From the NCBI GenBank assembly GCA_947184155.2, contig CAMXCT020002716.1, positions 1 through 64,000 of the forward strand: a stretch of 64,000 bases of DNA. The letters run 5' to 3'. The notes under the pieces were generated by a model. That model ran no database searches. It was not told the DNA's origin and worked only from the letters and a program-made list of their open reading frames with translations. Below, piece by piece: positions 16,495 to 26,900 of this stretch. The translations under genes and the position numbers were made by a program. Every line of letters starts with the position of its first letter. The stretch's first letter is position 1. The DNA is from Cladocopium goreaui (taxonomy: Eukaryota; Sar; Dinophyceae; Suessiales; Symbiodiniaceae).

Positions 16495-17063
16495 CTGTCC
16501 AAAGACGTGACAGGCATCCCGCAACATTCACCCACCCCTCTTTAGTTTTTGCATCTACATTGGGTGTCTGTCCAAAGACGTGACAAGCGCACTATCTTTA
16601 TTTGTCCCTGTGAAATTTTGCTCGCACACAGTGTGTCTGTCCAAAGACGTGACAGGTCACTGTTCTTTTTATCTGCATTGTTCCACCAAGGTCCATTCTT
16701 ACCTGTTTGCTCTGTGTTTTAATTTCATTGTTGCTTACTTTCAGGATTTCTTCTCACAATCTTTTCACAGTGTGTCTGTCCAAAGACGTGGCAGGTGCTC
16801 TGTTCTTATTCTTCCCTGCAAGATCCATTCTTTTCTCTGCTGCTTTCTTCTATTTTCACAGTGTGTCTGTCCAAAGACGTGACAGGTGCTCTGTTTCTTT
16901 ATTTTGATCTTTCTCTTGGCCCCTTCTTTTCCCGCTGCTTTCTCCTGTTTTCACAGTGTATCTGTCCAAAGACGTGACAGGTGCTCTGTTATCTACCCCA
17001 CTCACGCCCTGTTTGATTCCTCTCTCCCAGTGATACGGGTTTATCTGTCCAAAGACGTGGCAG
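16495..17063 (+). repeat. Seven CAAAGACGT-loop hairpins in the 5'UTR of LINE B
   Basis: Copies lie at 16495-16513, 16568-16586, 16637-16655, 16776-16794, 16867-16885, 16962-16980 and 17045-17063. The typical form is CTGTCCAAAGACGTGACAG, with CTGTC pairing with GACAG. Two copies end GGCAG, which keeps pairing through a G-U pair. The second copy ends GACAA and loses its last pair. Around the stem TG...CA often extends the pairing. Between copies the DNA is rich in C and T. The last copy ends 89 nt before the ATG of ORF1. Confidence 0.9.
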
Positions 17064-17152
17064 GTACTCCCCCCTTTCCCAATCAACCTTCGAAGATACC
17101 TGTCCTACCTCTCACACACCTACCACCTCCTTTTGAAGAAGACAAAGCCATA

Positions 17153-20100
17153 ATGTCTGAGTACATCGAGGCTCAACAGGCTGCTGCAGAAGGTCTCGGT
17201 GCACTTGGATTGACTGCCACTCTTATGGTACATTTTCCGAGCAAAATCAGAGCACCGGAAGGCATACTTTTGACTACCTATGATCAGCTGCATTCACAGA
17301 TAGCGAAGCAGGAGACGACTGTTTATGCGTTTCCCTCTTTTGGAGCTGCTCAAAGTGCTATGAGAACACTGGCAACGATGCAACAGACTGTCATATTCAT
17401 TTATGAATGTCATGCCAACACTGGCCCAGTGGAAATAGCGGCAAAAGTCTTTGACACCTGCCATAGGCATATTGCAGCAATCCGAGAGATAAAACAGCTC
17501 ACTGGAACCCTCAAATATCAAAAATATCCTACAGTACTATATCTAATCAAAATGGATAGTCTGTCAAGCAGTCCGTCGGTAATTGAATGGCAAATCTCTG
17601 ACACGATATCTGATGAGCTGATTATGCCTGCTCGTATTGCCTTTGAAAATTTTGTTGGCAAAGAACTGCGACAAGGGCAATATCCAGGGGTCAGTGAAAC
17701 CAGTACGTCGCCAAACGGCTGCTATAATTCCGACAAGTCAAAAGGAAGCGTGCCGCTTACCATCAAATATGAAAAGAACTCGTGCTTACAAAGAACCAAA
17801 ATCCGTGAAGCAATTGAATCATTACAGAAGGAAATCAACACAGCACAAGACACCCAGTTCCAGATCAAGGAAGGCATTGACTGGACTCGTTTGCACAAAC
17901 TGCGTGAGGCTGCTGTTTTCACTGTCATGTCCACTCGGCACTTAAGTGATCAAGAACGAAATGCTCTTGCGCTGGAGCTCATGTCCTTCAGAATAAAGTA
18001 CTTCTTTTTATCTAAAGCTCAAGTAATGCTGAAATTAGAAGGCATGGAAATCGAAATGCTCCGCAATTTATTGCATTGTTCAACAACGTACCTGCCCTTT
18101 GGGCAACGACAGCAATCGACACAATTTGTGCTTAGTCAAGTGACTGCCATTGGTAGCAGCTGGTACCGTATTGAAGTAAGATATGCTCCAATAGGCAGTA
18201 TGCCCTTTATACCACTTCAAATTGCAAGAAGTAGCATCATACCACTCCTGGAAAATGATGTAGCAGTCATTGACTCAGATCTCGGCTTCGCACTTATTAA
18301 TGCGTTTTCAGCCTCGAAATTTGAATTTCAAACAATTGTTAATGAAGACAATGTCAATGTCAATATGCTCACCTTTTGGATCCCTCATGAAGTTAAGCAG
18401 AATTTCCCGTGTTCTTTCTCAGTCAAGGACAGAAGAGGAAATCGCGTTGTTTTCACGATAGAACATTGTGGAAACATACTGCCACAAACTGGTGCACCGG
18501 GTGAACCACCCAGGCACGAAACCAAAGGAGAGCATTGGCGCAGAATTGGCGAAAAGTGTAATCCAAGTTTCAAAAACAGACTCACGGTCATCGCCCCTGT
18601 CAGCACCCAGAATGCTTCACAGAAGCGACGGTTCGGACTTCTTAAGGACTCAGCAGTTGATTTGCAAACTCAACAGGTATCATACACGTATTCTGAAGAG
18701 ACCTACCCGTGGATCCTCTTCCTTGAATCTTTACCTGAAAGAGATACGCTAGATATTTTTTTGACACATTTCAGTCATTTTGAATCAGTTAATAGTGCGA
18801 AAGGAGACTTTTGCAAGCAAAACTTCCTCAGGTTTGAGCATGTGTCAAAATTTACCAGAATTATGATGTTTGAAATACCGTCAGGGAAGCAATGTCAAAT
18901 CAACCGAGTTGATGGCCTTGAAAGCTCATTATACCTCACTAAGGTTGATGCTCTACAAATATATCCTTTCAAAGCTTGTTATCTTGTCATGCTGGTGCCT
19001 CCCCACTTTGACTTCAGTGCCATGCTAACTGCTGATACCAAAGTTGAAGCTATTGCTGCATGGAAATTTAGTACATTCAACAACAGTGGTACCAACAGAA
19101 AAACTACCACTGTGCCTTCTACAAACTCCACACAGCACCAGTCGCTTACGAAGGACAAACGAACTGACCATGGTGCTCAACCGCCTAGGACCCCGTCTGT
19201 CCCTCCCAGCAGCAAGAAAAAAATTGATCAGCTTCCGGCTTACGCAGCGTTAGGTACCACCCCCCCGCCAACTCCGCCCTCCCAACATGTCAACCCCTAT
19301 CAGAACAGTCCCCCCCTCACTGACGCTGGTGCTGAAGCAAGCGGTCATGACACTGCGAAGTCAAATGCAGAGCGGTTAAGCAGTCAAGGTGAACCCAAAG
19401 GTGCTCAGCGCACTTGTAAACTTCCAGAAGGGCACTTAGCACCTGGTGATGCACGCCCTGACCCCCCTACTGTCAGCCCAACCATCCCATGGACGAACCT
19501 ACCTGCTAGTCACCCAGCTGGCACCAGTGAGCAACCAATTATTGACATGGTTGTTGATCAAGACCATCATGGAGATGATACACGCAAACTAGAGGAGGAA
19601 GATAAAGAAATGCTACCTCCCCAACCTGCACATCTCTCCGCCCCCCTCAAAAAACCTCCTACATGTGAAGGAGAAGCTCTCAGCAGTCAGAAAACTTGCT
19701 TACAGGAGCACAAACCTACTTGTGGAGAAAGGAAAGGTGGGGTTGCAAGCAAAGGCAGAGTGTCTAACGAGCTTTCTGACCCCATTATCACTCCGTCCTC
19801 CCTACCTGGTATCTCCTCTCCCTTACAAGATGACAATGCGAAAACTGATGACAATGACCCTATTGAGCTCACACCCTCAGGTCAAGGCCAGCCTCCAGAT
19901 ACTGCCTCTAAGGCCCCTATTAGAAATGATTGCTTACCAGAAAGGCTGCCATTGCTACCTGATGACTCTTTTGTCGTTGAAATCGTTAAAGATCCCCCTG
20001 GCACTGCAGCCCCTGTGAAGACCAAGTCGTCCCAGCCTTCCTCCTCACATCAAGGAGAAGCATTGCCCCCTATCCAGGCAGCCCTTAAAAGAAGTTCTGT

Positions 20101-20965
20101 CCTCCCGGCTAATGACAAAACGCGTGTGTGCATTGATATCACTGGGGAAGATGACAACACCGAGCAAATTGACCTTGCCCAGCCATCCTTTGAGCGTGAA
20201 ACTCAAAGTCAATCCCTGCAACTTCGATTTGCCTTCCTTTCTCCGTTCGCTGAATCTAGCCAAAAATGGTTCCCTACTCTTGATGCTACCATTATTGCAG
20301 CCCTAGCTAACAAAGCCCAAGACATTGCGCTCCATTGTGGTCACATGTCTAGCATGAATATTGCATTGTATCTCCTATCAAGAGGACCTTGGATCCCAAC
20401 ACATGTTAGTATACATGTTCGACAGGCAGCCCTTGCAGCAGTAGGTGTTGGGTGGAGTTGGGTCCATCAAGTACCCACGGCGTTTCCGTTTACATGTTTC
20501 GACGCCTGCCTGTCCCTAGCCACACTCAGTACCATTCCCCCTAATAGTACTACACAAAATGATGCTGTGTATGACCTGTATTCAACTGTGTGTGCAAACC
20601 TTAGTCAGAGTACTCGTAGTTTTCTCTTCTCGAGATTTGTGTTACAATGTCAGGCGTGCTCACAGTCCAGCGCAATACCAATTGACACCTTCACAGCAAC
20701 AATTAAGCCCAACACAAGTATCGATGAACTTTGTGACCTGCTAGTTCCAATCTGGAACACTGATGAATTGACCGAATGTCAAGCTTGTCCATGTCTAGAC
20801 GCTGCCAAAGCCAGGTGGAAATGTGGCAAACTAGGCCCTCTGATCATCGTTCGAATCAAAGCACCTCCAGGAGGTTCCTTTCCGAAGTTCGAGGAAGAAC
20901 GATTCCCACTCGGGCACAAATTTATGTTCCAAGAAAGAGAGCCAGCTTATGGTCCTTCATACTAG
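17153..20965 (+). CDS. LINE B ORF1, N-terminal part with USP-like domain
   Basis: The start is the first ATG after the hairpin array (1,270 residues). The frame is open further upstream, but there it only translates the hairpins (SVSVQRRDRCS repeats). The first ~640 residues are globular and unknown, distantly like copy A. A long Pro/Ser/Thr/Asp/Lys-rich disordered region follows (about 19080-20140). Then comes the USP-like region: MSSMNIAL aligns with the Cys box of copy A but has Ser (20348-20350) in place of Cys. Two C-x2-C pairs (CQAC...CQAC) form a zinc-finger-like part. The frame is lost in the last 25 residues before the stop; the protein continues in 20949-22367. No hydrophobic segment is seen. 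Confidence 0.8.
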   Translation: MSEYIEAQQAAAEGLGALGLTATLMVHFPSKIRAPEGILLTTYDQLHSQIAKQETTVYAFPSFGAAQSAMRTLATMQQTVIFIYECHANTGPVEIAAKVFDTCHRHIAAIREIKQLTGTLKYQKYPTVLYLIKMDSLSSSPSVIEWQISDTISDELIMPARIAFENFVGKELRQGQYPGVSETSTSPNGCYNSDKSKGSVPLTIKYEKNSCLQRTKIREAIESLQKEINTAQDTQFQIKEGIDWTRLHKLREAAVFTVMSTRHLSDQERNALALELMSFRIKYFFLSKAQVMLKLEGMEIEMLRNLLHCSTTYLPFGQRQQSTQFVLSQVTAIGSSWYRIEVRYAPIGSMPFIPLQIARSSIIPLLENDVAVIDSDLGFALINAFSASKFEFQTIVNEDNVNVNMLTFWIPHEVKQNFPCSFSVKDRRGNRVVFTIEHCGNILPQTGAPGEPPRHETKGEHWRRIGEKCNPSFKNRLTVIAPVSTQNASQKRRFGLLKDSAVDLQTQQVSYTYSEETYPWILFLESLPERDTLDIFLTHFSHFESVNSAKGDFCKQNFLRFEHVSKFTRIMMFEIPSGKQCQINRVDGLESSLYLTKVDALQIYPFKACYLVMLVPPHFDFSAMLTADTKVEAIAAWKFSTFNNSGTNRKTTTVPSTNSTQHQSLTKDKRTDHGAQPPRTPSVPPSSKKKIDQLPAYAALGTTPPPTPPSQHVNPYQNSPPLTDAGAEASGHDTAKSNAERLSSQGEPKGAQRTCKLPEGHLAPGDARPDPPTVSPTIPWTNLPASHPAGTSEQPIIDMVVDQDHHGDDTRKLEEEDKEMLPPQPAHLSAPLKKPPTCEGEALSSQKTCLQEHKPTCGERKGGVASKGRVSNELSDPIITPSSLPGISSPLQDDNAKTDDNDPIELTPSGQGQPPDTASKAPIRNDCLPERLPLLPDDSFVVEIVKDPPGTAAPVKTKSSQPSSSHQGEALPPIQAALKRSSVLPANDKTRVCIDITGEDDNTEQIDLAQPSFERETQSQSLQLRFAFLSPFAESSQKWFPTLDATIIAALANKAQDIALHCGHMSSMNIALYLLSRGPWIPTHVSIHVRQAALAAVGVGWSWVHQVPTAFPFTCFDACLSLATLSTIPPNSTTQNDAVYDLYSTVCANLSQSTRSFLFSRFVLQCQACSQSSAIPIDTFTATIKPNTSIDELCDLLVPIWNTDELTECQACPCLDAAKARWKCGKLGPLIIVRIKAPPGGSFPKFEEERFPLGHKFMFQEREPAYGPSY

Positions 20966-22367
20966 TCAGCCTGGAATGATAAGTGTGTACGACCATAACA
21001 ATGGTATACGAGTTGTGGACAGCAAGCTTGTCAGCGGGAAGCTCCTCATCAGTGGGCTTGTCATATTGCCAGTTAAATCACCCAAAGCAATCCTAATGAC
21101 AAAGCAACTTTCTGAAGCAGCAGGAGGGGGTGAAGTTGCGCAGTACCGCAGAAGACAACTAAAGGTTGTCAAAGGCTTTCTCAAATCGCCTCGGAAGCAA
21201 ACAAGAGCACGAACCTCGCAGCTCTCTCACCCTTCATGCAAGCACAATGCTAAGACCAAGTCGAGCAAGAAGAAGGCGAAGGCGGCAAGACATGGACCCC
21301 CTAAAGATGGCAAGAATGAGGGTATTGTTGAAGAGATCGACCCTGAAGGACTACCTAGGATCATCGCACATGGAACGCTGGCCAACATTGGTGTTATCTC
21401 GATGTTTGATGGAGTTGGATCTGTCTATCATATCATTAAGAAAAAACTAGGTAAACCCCCTACTATTTTCATCGCTGCAGAAATTGATCCTGTCCTACGT
21501 CGGCTTGTCGCTGCTGAAATAGGACTGCGTGAAGACCAACAGTGGGGATATACGATTGAAGGGGTAGCTACCATCTACGTTAAAGATGTCTGGGAACTAG
21601 TTGCCCGTGACTCTCTGATCCTTCGCCAAGCCAAGGCAATGCACCCTACAATCAAGTGGATTGTTGTCGCAGGATCTCCCTGTCAAGATCTCACTTATGC
21701 AGGCTATCTAAACGGATTGCTTGGGCTGACAGGTCAGCGGAGTATGCTCTTCTTTGTAGTTTACCTTGTTATTCTGCACCTTCAGAAGTTGTTTGGAACT
21801 GAATCAATTCGATACTTAACAGAGTATGCTGGAAGCATGCAAATTGTACAAACTGACCGCAAACCTAAAGCTATGCAACGCCTTGAGCAGTCTGAACACT
21901 TTCAAATGTTTCTATACTGTCTTGGACTCCCTAGTAAGCAACCAGCCAACCGGTGGGTTTGGGACACCAGTCCCTACTATGGTATCCAGCGAAAAAGGGT
22001 ATTTCTACGAAGTCACATGGACACAGAGGAACTTACTATTGTCCCACTCACATTTCTCGACGAATGGGGTCCATTAGTGACTCTGAAAGGCGAAAACTTA
22101 CCATTAGCTCCATTGCTCCGAACAAGAGGACTGTCAAGCAGCGGAATCTTGAAGCTCTCCTGGACAGGCTACCAACCCAGTGCACTTCTATGGGATTATT
22201 CCTTTTTTGGAGGGAGGAAATCTTTCATGCTATTAACCCAAATTGCTGAGAGAGACAGTCCCAAACCTGCCATGGGCAAGCTTCATTCCTGCTCACTTTC
22301 TCCCTATTTGGAAAAGTTTCCTTATCACTCTTCAAACAGACAGAGCGACTACATCCAAAAAAGATGA
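20949..22367 (+). CDS. LINE B ORF1, middle part: end of USP-like domain and DNA methyltransferase N-terminal half
   Basis: This frame continues ORF1 after a shift at about 20890-20945, so the ATG at 20949 is not a real start. It opens with the region aligned to the His box of copy A (KKESQLMVLHT against KSSHHFLIIER), where the catalytic His position is Gln, followed by the shared VYD. A Lys/Arg-rich linker leads to the methyltransferase: motif I SMFDGVGS (about 21400-21423), motif II AAEIDP, catalytic PCQ at 21678-21686, motif VI as TEYAG, and motif VIII IQRKRVF. Homology is lost at about 22240 through another frameshift, and the last 40 residues are out of frame. Confidence 0.85.
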   Translation: MVLHTSQPGMISVYDHNNGIRVVDSKLVSGKLLISGLVILPVKSPKAILMTKQLSEAAGGGEVAQYRRRQLKVVKGFLKSPRKQTRARTSQLSHPSCKHNAKTKSSKKKAKAARHGPPKDGKNEGIVEEIDPEGLPRIIAHGTLANIGVISMFDGVGSVYHIIKKKLGKPPTIFIAAEIDPVLRRLVAAEIGLREDQQWGYTIEGVATIYVKDVWELVARDSLILRQAKAMHPTIKWIVVAGSPCQDLTYAGYLNGLLGLTGQRSMLFFVVYLVILHLQKLFGTESIRYLTEYAGSMQIVQTDRKPKAMQRLEQSEHFQMFLYCLGLPSKQPANRWVWDTSPYYGIQRKRVFLRSHMDTEELTIVPLTFLDEWGPLVTLKGENLPLAPLLRTRGLSSSGILKLSWTGYQPSALLWDYSFFGGRKSFMLLTQIAERDSPKPAMGKLHSCSLSPYLEKFPYHSSNRQSDYIQKR

Positions 22368-23907
22368 ACTCATCGAACAACTAGCGCCTATCTTTCATAA
22401 CCCAAATATTGTACTGCCAATGAGAATTCTGACGGTCCAAGAAGTACGCAAACTAGCAGGACTTGAGAATATCCTAACGACAGAAAGACATGGGCCTACT
22501 CTTCTCACGGATAAAGTGATTCGAGACTTTTGTGGGAATAGTTTTCACCCATCTCTCATCAGTGCGGCCCTCGGTACCGATGATCAATTACAACAATGGG
22601 TTGAAGGAAACAATGATGCGCAGCCGTGTTGTAAAGACCTACCTAGTATCCAAGAAGTTTATTCAAAATACCAAGACCTGCTGAAGCTGGTATTGGAACA
22701 AGCAGCCGCTCGAGGAGTTCAACTCAGAGCTGATAAAGTGGATTTTGAAGCGAAATGGCGGCACTACTCTCTTAATGATAGTGTCGAATCAGCTCGCCCC
22801 CCAGTAGTGCACCAGCCGACGGTCTTTGCGTTTCTACAAGGATCCAAACCTCCAAAGTGCCACGGAACCCACAGTGAAACCGACCCCCCATTTGGTGATA
22901 AAGAGTTGAGCGACATCATGACCCAAACTAGGATTGATTGGGTGCGAGAGTCGTCAAGCACATATGAGAATGTTCCCCTATCAGCATACATGATGAACTT
23001 GGCTGTTAAAAATGGTGTTGGATTTCACTCGGAAGCTCAAGAGATTAAAGCTAAGCATATTGCACTGTTGAAAGAATATACTGATGCTGAACAACTTACT
23101 GCTATCAAACAACTTTTTGTTGTGTTCCAGATTGCAACGCTTAGTGTAAAGCACCAATTTCCCTACGGTTTTATCATTTGGGCACCGAAAACTATGCAAC
23201 CTCCCCTTATCTATGTTGGGGTGCAGCGACCTTGCCTGTTGTTCCTGTTGCTTTCTCATGAGCCCGATCAACCGTTTCGCTTTGGAACGGTCGCCTTTGA
23301 CTATCGTCAAAGTAAAGATCTTCTTATCCATGCCAACATGCCAAAGATTTTTGCTGATGTGGTGCAAGTTTCCTATCATACATTTGCGACTTACCCGATA
23401 CTTGCTCGAATTGAGGATGGACAACACTATATACATCTGAGTGAATTTGCGGCTTTGCAGTGCCCTTTCTGTGCTCTGTGTTACTTGCACACGCTCGGTG
23501 CCCCGCAGTGCTTTATGCACAATGCCTCGCCCGCTAGCACTGTCATTCATTTACTTGGTGGCCTCGATGGCACAGGCGGCTTAAGTATTATAGGTGTATT
23601 AGCACGAGATGGTAGTGGTACCATCCCACAATGGATCGCCATACATGTGGTTGACAATCACCAAGTTCGAGCTATTGCAGACTCTGAGTCCTTTGTTGCG
23701 TACAAAGTTGCCACCCCTGTCGTATGGTCACCAATGTGGTATACGCAGTCATCGTCCATGCGACGAGTGCCCAGGCAACTTGGGACTCGACTCATACAAT
23801 CCCATACACTGGACCCATCAGGTGAATATCTTATCTCTGCAAGTACGGAGGAGTGGAGCAGGCTGCTTTTCGCACTTGGAGAAGCCCCAACGGAGGGAGC
23901 AAATTGA
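22243..23907 (+). CDS. LINE B ORF1, C-terminal part: end of DNA methyltransferase and unknown tail
   Basis: This frame takes over from the previous one at about 22240 and has no ATG at its beginning. It carries the target-recognition side and motif X of the methyltransferase (FCGNSFHPSLISAALG, the partner of YCGNSFHPE in copy A). About 400 further residues of unknown function are shared with copy A. It stops at TGA 23905-23907. The frame stays open beyond that stop into ORF2, which starts 18 nt later in the same phase, so occasional readthrough would give a single giant protein. Confidence 0.8.
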   Translation: MLRETVPNLPWASFIPAHFLPIWKSFLITLQTDRATTSKKDELIEQLAPIFHNPNIVLPMRILTVQEVRKLAGLENILTTERHGPTLLTDKVIRDFCGNSFHPSLISAALGTDDQLQQWVEGNNDAQPCCKDLPSIQEVYSKYQDLLKLVLEQAAARGVQLRADKVDFEAKWRHYSLNDSVESARPPVVHQPTVFAFLQGSKPPKCHGTHSETDPPFGDKELSDIMTQTRIDWVRESSSTYENVPLSAYMMNLAVKNGVGFHSEAQEIKAKHIALLKEYTDAEQLTAIKQLFVVFQIATLSVKHQFPYGFIIWAPKTMQPPLIYVGVQRPCLLFLLLSHEPDQPFRFGTVAFDYRQSKDLLIHANMPKIFADVVQVSYHTFATYPILARIEDGQHYIHLSEFAALQCPFCALCYLHTLGAPQCFMHNASPASTVIHLLGGLDGTGGLSIIGVLARDGSGTIPQWIAIHVVDNHQVRAIADSESFVAYKVATPVVWSPMWYTQSSSMRRVPRQLGTRLIQSHTLDPSGEYLISASTEEWSRLLFALGEAPTEGAN

Positions 23908-23925
23908 ACTCTTTCACACGAAATA

Positions 23926-26900
23926 ATGATGATTCTGCGGAACCTGCCTGCTCCTCTGCTCCGTACTTTGCTCAAGATGCTTACGCGATGTGTTAAAACG
24001 ACTTACCTATACGAAACAGGGACTCAATGCCCGCCATATCTATCAAAGATACGTGACCTATCAATATTGCCCAATATACTCCATGTCCGAACACCATGGT
24101 GGAAGCTAACCCTGCAACATGTTGCCGCACTTTTCCATCAGGGTGTTGATGATTTTTATCAGCAACTTATGAGTGACTCACGAACACTACCTTCTCTTGC
24201 AGTAGAAGAAATAGGAAGAGGCATTCTCGAATACCGAAAAGCTATCAGACAAGATCTTCCATTTAGGCTCAAACGATTACATGTGTGGAATGTATCAGGG
24301 TGGACACTAACAACTAGAACAGGGGATGCCAAAATGCGACTCATTAAGCGATTGCTACGCACAGGCCCGGTTCTACTGCAAGAAACCAGATGGCACGCTG
24401 AAACCCATCAGGTCTTGCACCATAATATACCAGGTATTCAAGTTGCACACACCCAAGGATTGTTAACAGAAAGAGGTGGAGTGTCGGGTGGTTCGGCAGC
24501 CCTAATTCCACCTGGGTGGAAACTTGACCGAACAGAAGTTGTCATACCAGGTCGCATTGTCCTTGCGGTAATCCAAGACAGATATTCGACCATCGGACTC
24601 TTGTCAGTGTATCTACATCCACAAACCAAGGTCGTTGAGCTCAAAGAATTAATCGCCTGGGTCAAGACCAGCAAAGTCGACTTTCCCCTCTATATTGGGG
24701 GAGACTTTAACCAGGTGGATGCCAGTTGTCCGGACCTTTGGAATGAATTATTAGTCCACGCGCAAGTTCTTGACACGCACCCACAACTTCACACCTTTGA
24801 AAGCCCTACTGGAAGTTCAGCACTTGATAGAGTACTATGTCCCACTGATTATATAGCTGCGGCCCAAATTGACGTGATTGTAGCAGCCAATAGGCGACAT
24901 CACCTAAGTGGGCATTACCAACTCACCGCGACCTTTGTGGTTCGACCAAGAGTCAAAAATGACATGAAGGACCCAATCCATCAAACCATCCCAACTGACG
25001 TGTTCTGCCCTGGAAAGAACGAGGCTAACCCCTATATGGTCCCCAACGATCTACAAGAGCTGATAAGAAGGATTCAAAGACTACCCCAAACAGATGAAGT
25101 TGAGTTTGTGTCCACCCTGTGGTCTTGGTGGCGACAACAACCTATTCCATCTGATCATCCTCGCATTCCCGAGCATGAACTCCTGCGGAAATTCCTTAAA
25201 ATCCGAGCTGAGGTGTTACACGTACCTGCAAAGCAATTCCATGCACTTCAGACTGCCACTTATCATATCTTCTCTTCTAACGTAGGTAGTGAGCTATATC
25301 CAGGAAAGATAACTATTCGAAGTGATCTGTTGAAACAGATTTTTGATTTTCTAGATCAGATCACGATGACTCGGCAATATCCCGCTCTTGAGCAGGTGAA
25401 TCAACAAGCCAGAGGTATTGGCAATAACATTACGTTTTGGAATCGGTTACGATCTATTTGCCCCAAGGGCGTCATCTATAATGGGCCGATCCTCAATCAG
25501 CAGGGAGAACAGTGCACCACTTCCCAGATGCTGGACGAAGCCATGCTGGACACGCGGAACTTCTGGTTTGTTAAGCCTCAAGACTCTCTTCAAGAATGGG
25601 AACCCATTTTACGAGAATACCAAACTGCCTCGCCATGGCCAAATATTGAACTCCCCCAGAAACAGGACTTTCTCCATACACTCCTGGGCACTAAAGATTC
25701 AGCCCCTGGCCCAGATGGAATCCCCTACTCTGCATGGAGGCTCTCCCCTGAAGACAGCTACCCAGTCGCTGCACCAGTACAGGTAGGGGTTTGGATACCC
25801 AAGGCAAAAGTAGGTCCGACTGCGGACTACTTCAGACCATTAGGAATGCCCAATACGTGTGACAGGCTTGTTGATGGCACCATTGCTGCTGTAGTCATGA
25901 AAGCAACTTGTGCATATATGCATCCTTCGCAAGTAGTCATGAATTGCTTTAAAGAACCGCAGCACGCAGTTCATGCCATACAAGCCTTACTTGACAGTAA
26001 TACTCCCATGGCTGCGCTACTAGTTGATCTATCAAAAGCCTTTGAGCGGGTTAATCCCTATTGGATCTTACATATCCTGCGAATGCGCAACGCCCCGACA
26101 TGGGTATGTAATTATGCCAAATACATCTTATTTGGAAGGCTCATCCGCCATAAAGTTCAAGGCAGACTTCTGCCACCTAGGGCTGTGCATGTGGGAGTAG
26201 ACATGGGAAGGTCTTTCTCAGTATTCCTGTTCTGTTTGGCAATGGACCCTATATATCATTATATGAATCGTATCCCCCGGGTCATTAGTGTTCAGGGATA
26301 CATTGATGACAACACGATTGCAGGACCAGGACATGACATTACCTGGGTAAGTAGAGTCCACAAGTGCTATCAATGTTGCTGGTCGGCAGGGTTTCAAATT
26401 GACCAGCATACTTGTTGGCAAGCTATTAGCTCTGACTGTCCCCCCTTTTCAGTCCAATCCCTTCCTGGGCGGATTGAAAGTGAAGTTATCCTCAGGCAGA
26501 AGACATACCCAACCGCACGAGCAGCGATCTTATCAGCTATCCTTTCACAAAAGACACTCATAATTGCACGAGCCGACAAGTGTATTGGGTTGACCCCTCG
26601 AGAAGCTTGCCAGATCCTCAACGGAACTGACTACACACCCATATGCTCGTTGCTGGCATTGGAGTGCAACTGTAGGTGCAAAACAGCTCTAGTAATCAAC
26701 AGTCCGCTTCCAAGCTGGGTGCTACGTCAGTTAGATCAGTCAGGCTTCGGAGCACACTGCATCCAAGGTGTAGCGACTTCACTCGGGCTATTACTGCTGG
26801 GGCGCGCCCAATTGTCTGATCGTGACTTATGGACAGTAACTACACATCCTACTACCCTGAAACAAATCAATCCTAAAGCTGCCGAAAAGTTTATACATCG

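Noticed and set aside
16495-17063. CRISPR-like array
   Set aside because: The repeat is only 19 nt, spacing is irregular (50-140 nt), spacers are C/T-rich UTR sequence, and the genome is eukaryotic.
16886-17152. N-terminal extension of LINE B ORF1 with SVSVQRRDRCS repeats
   Set aside because: These repeats are the hairpin array in translation; the first ATG with non-repetitive sequence is 17153.
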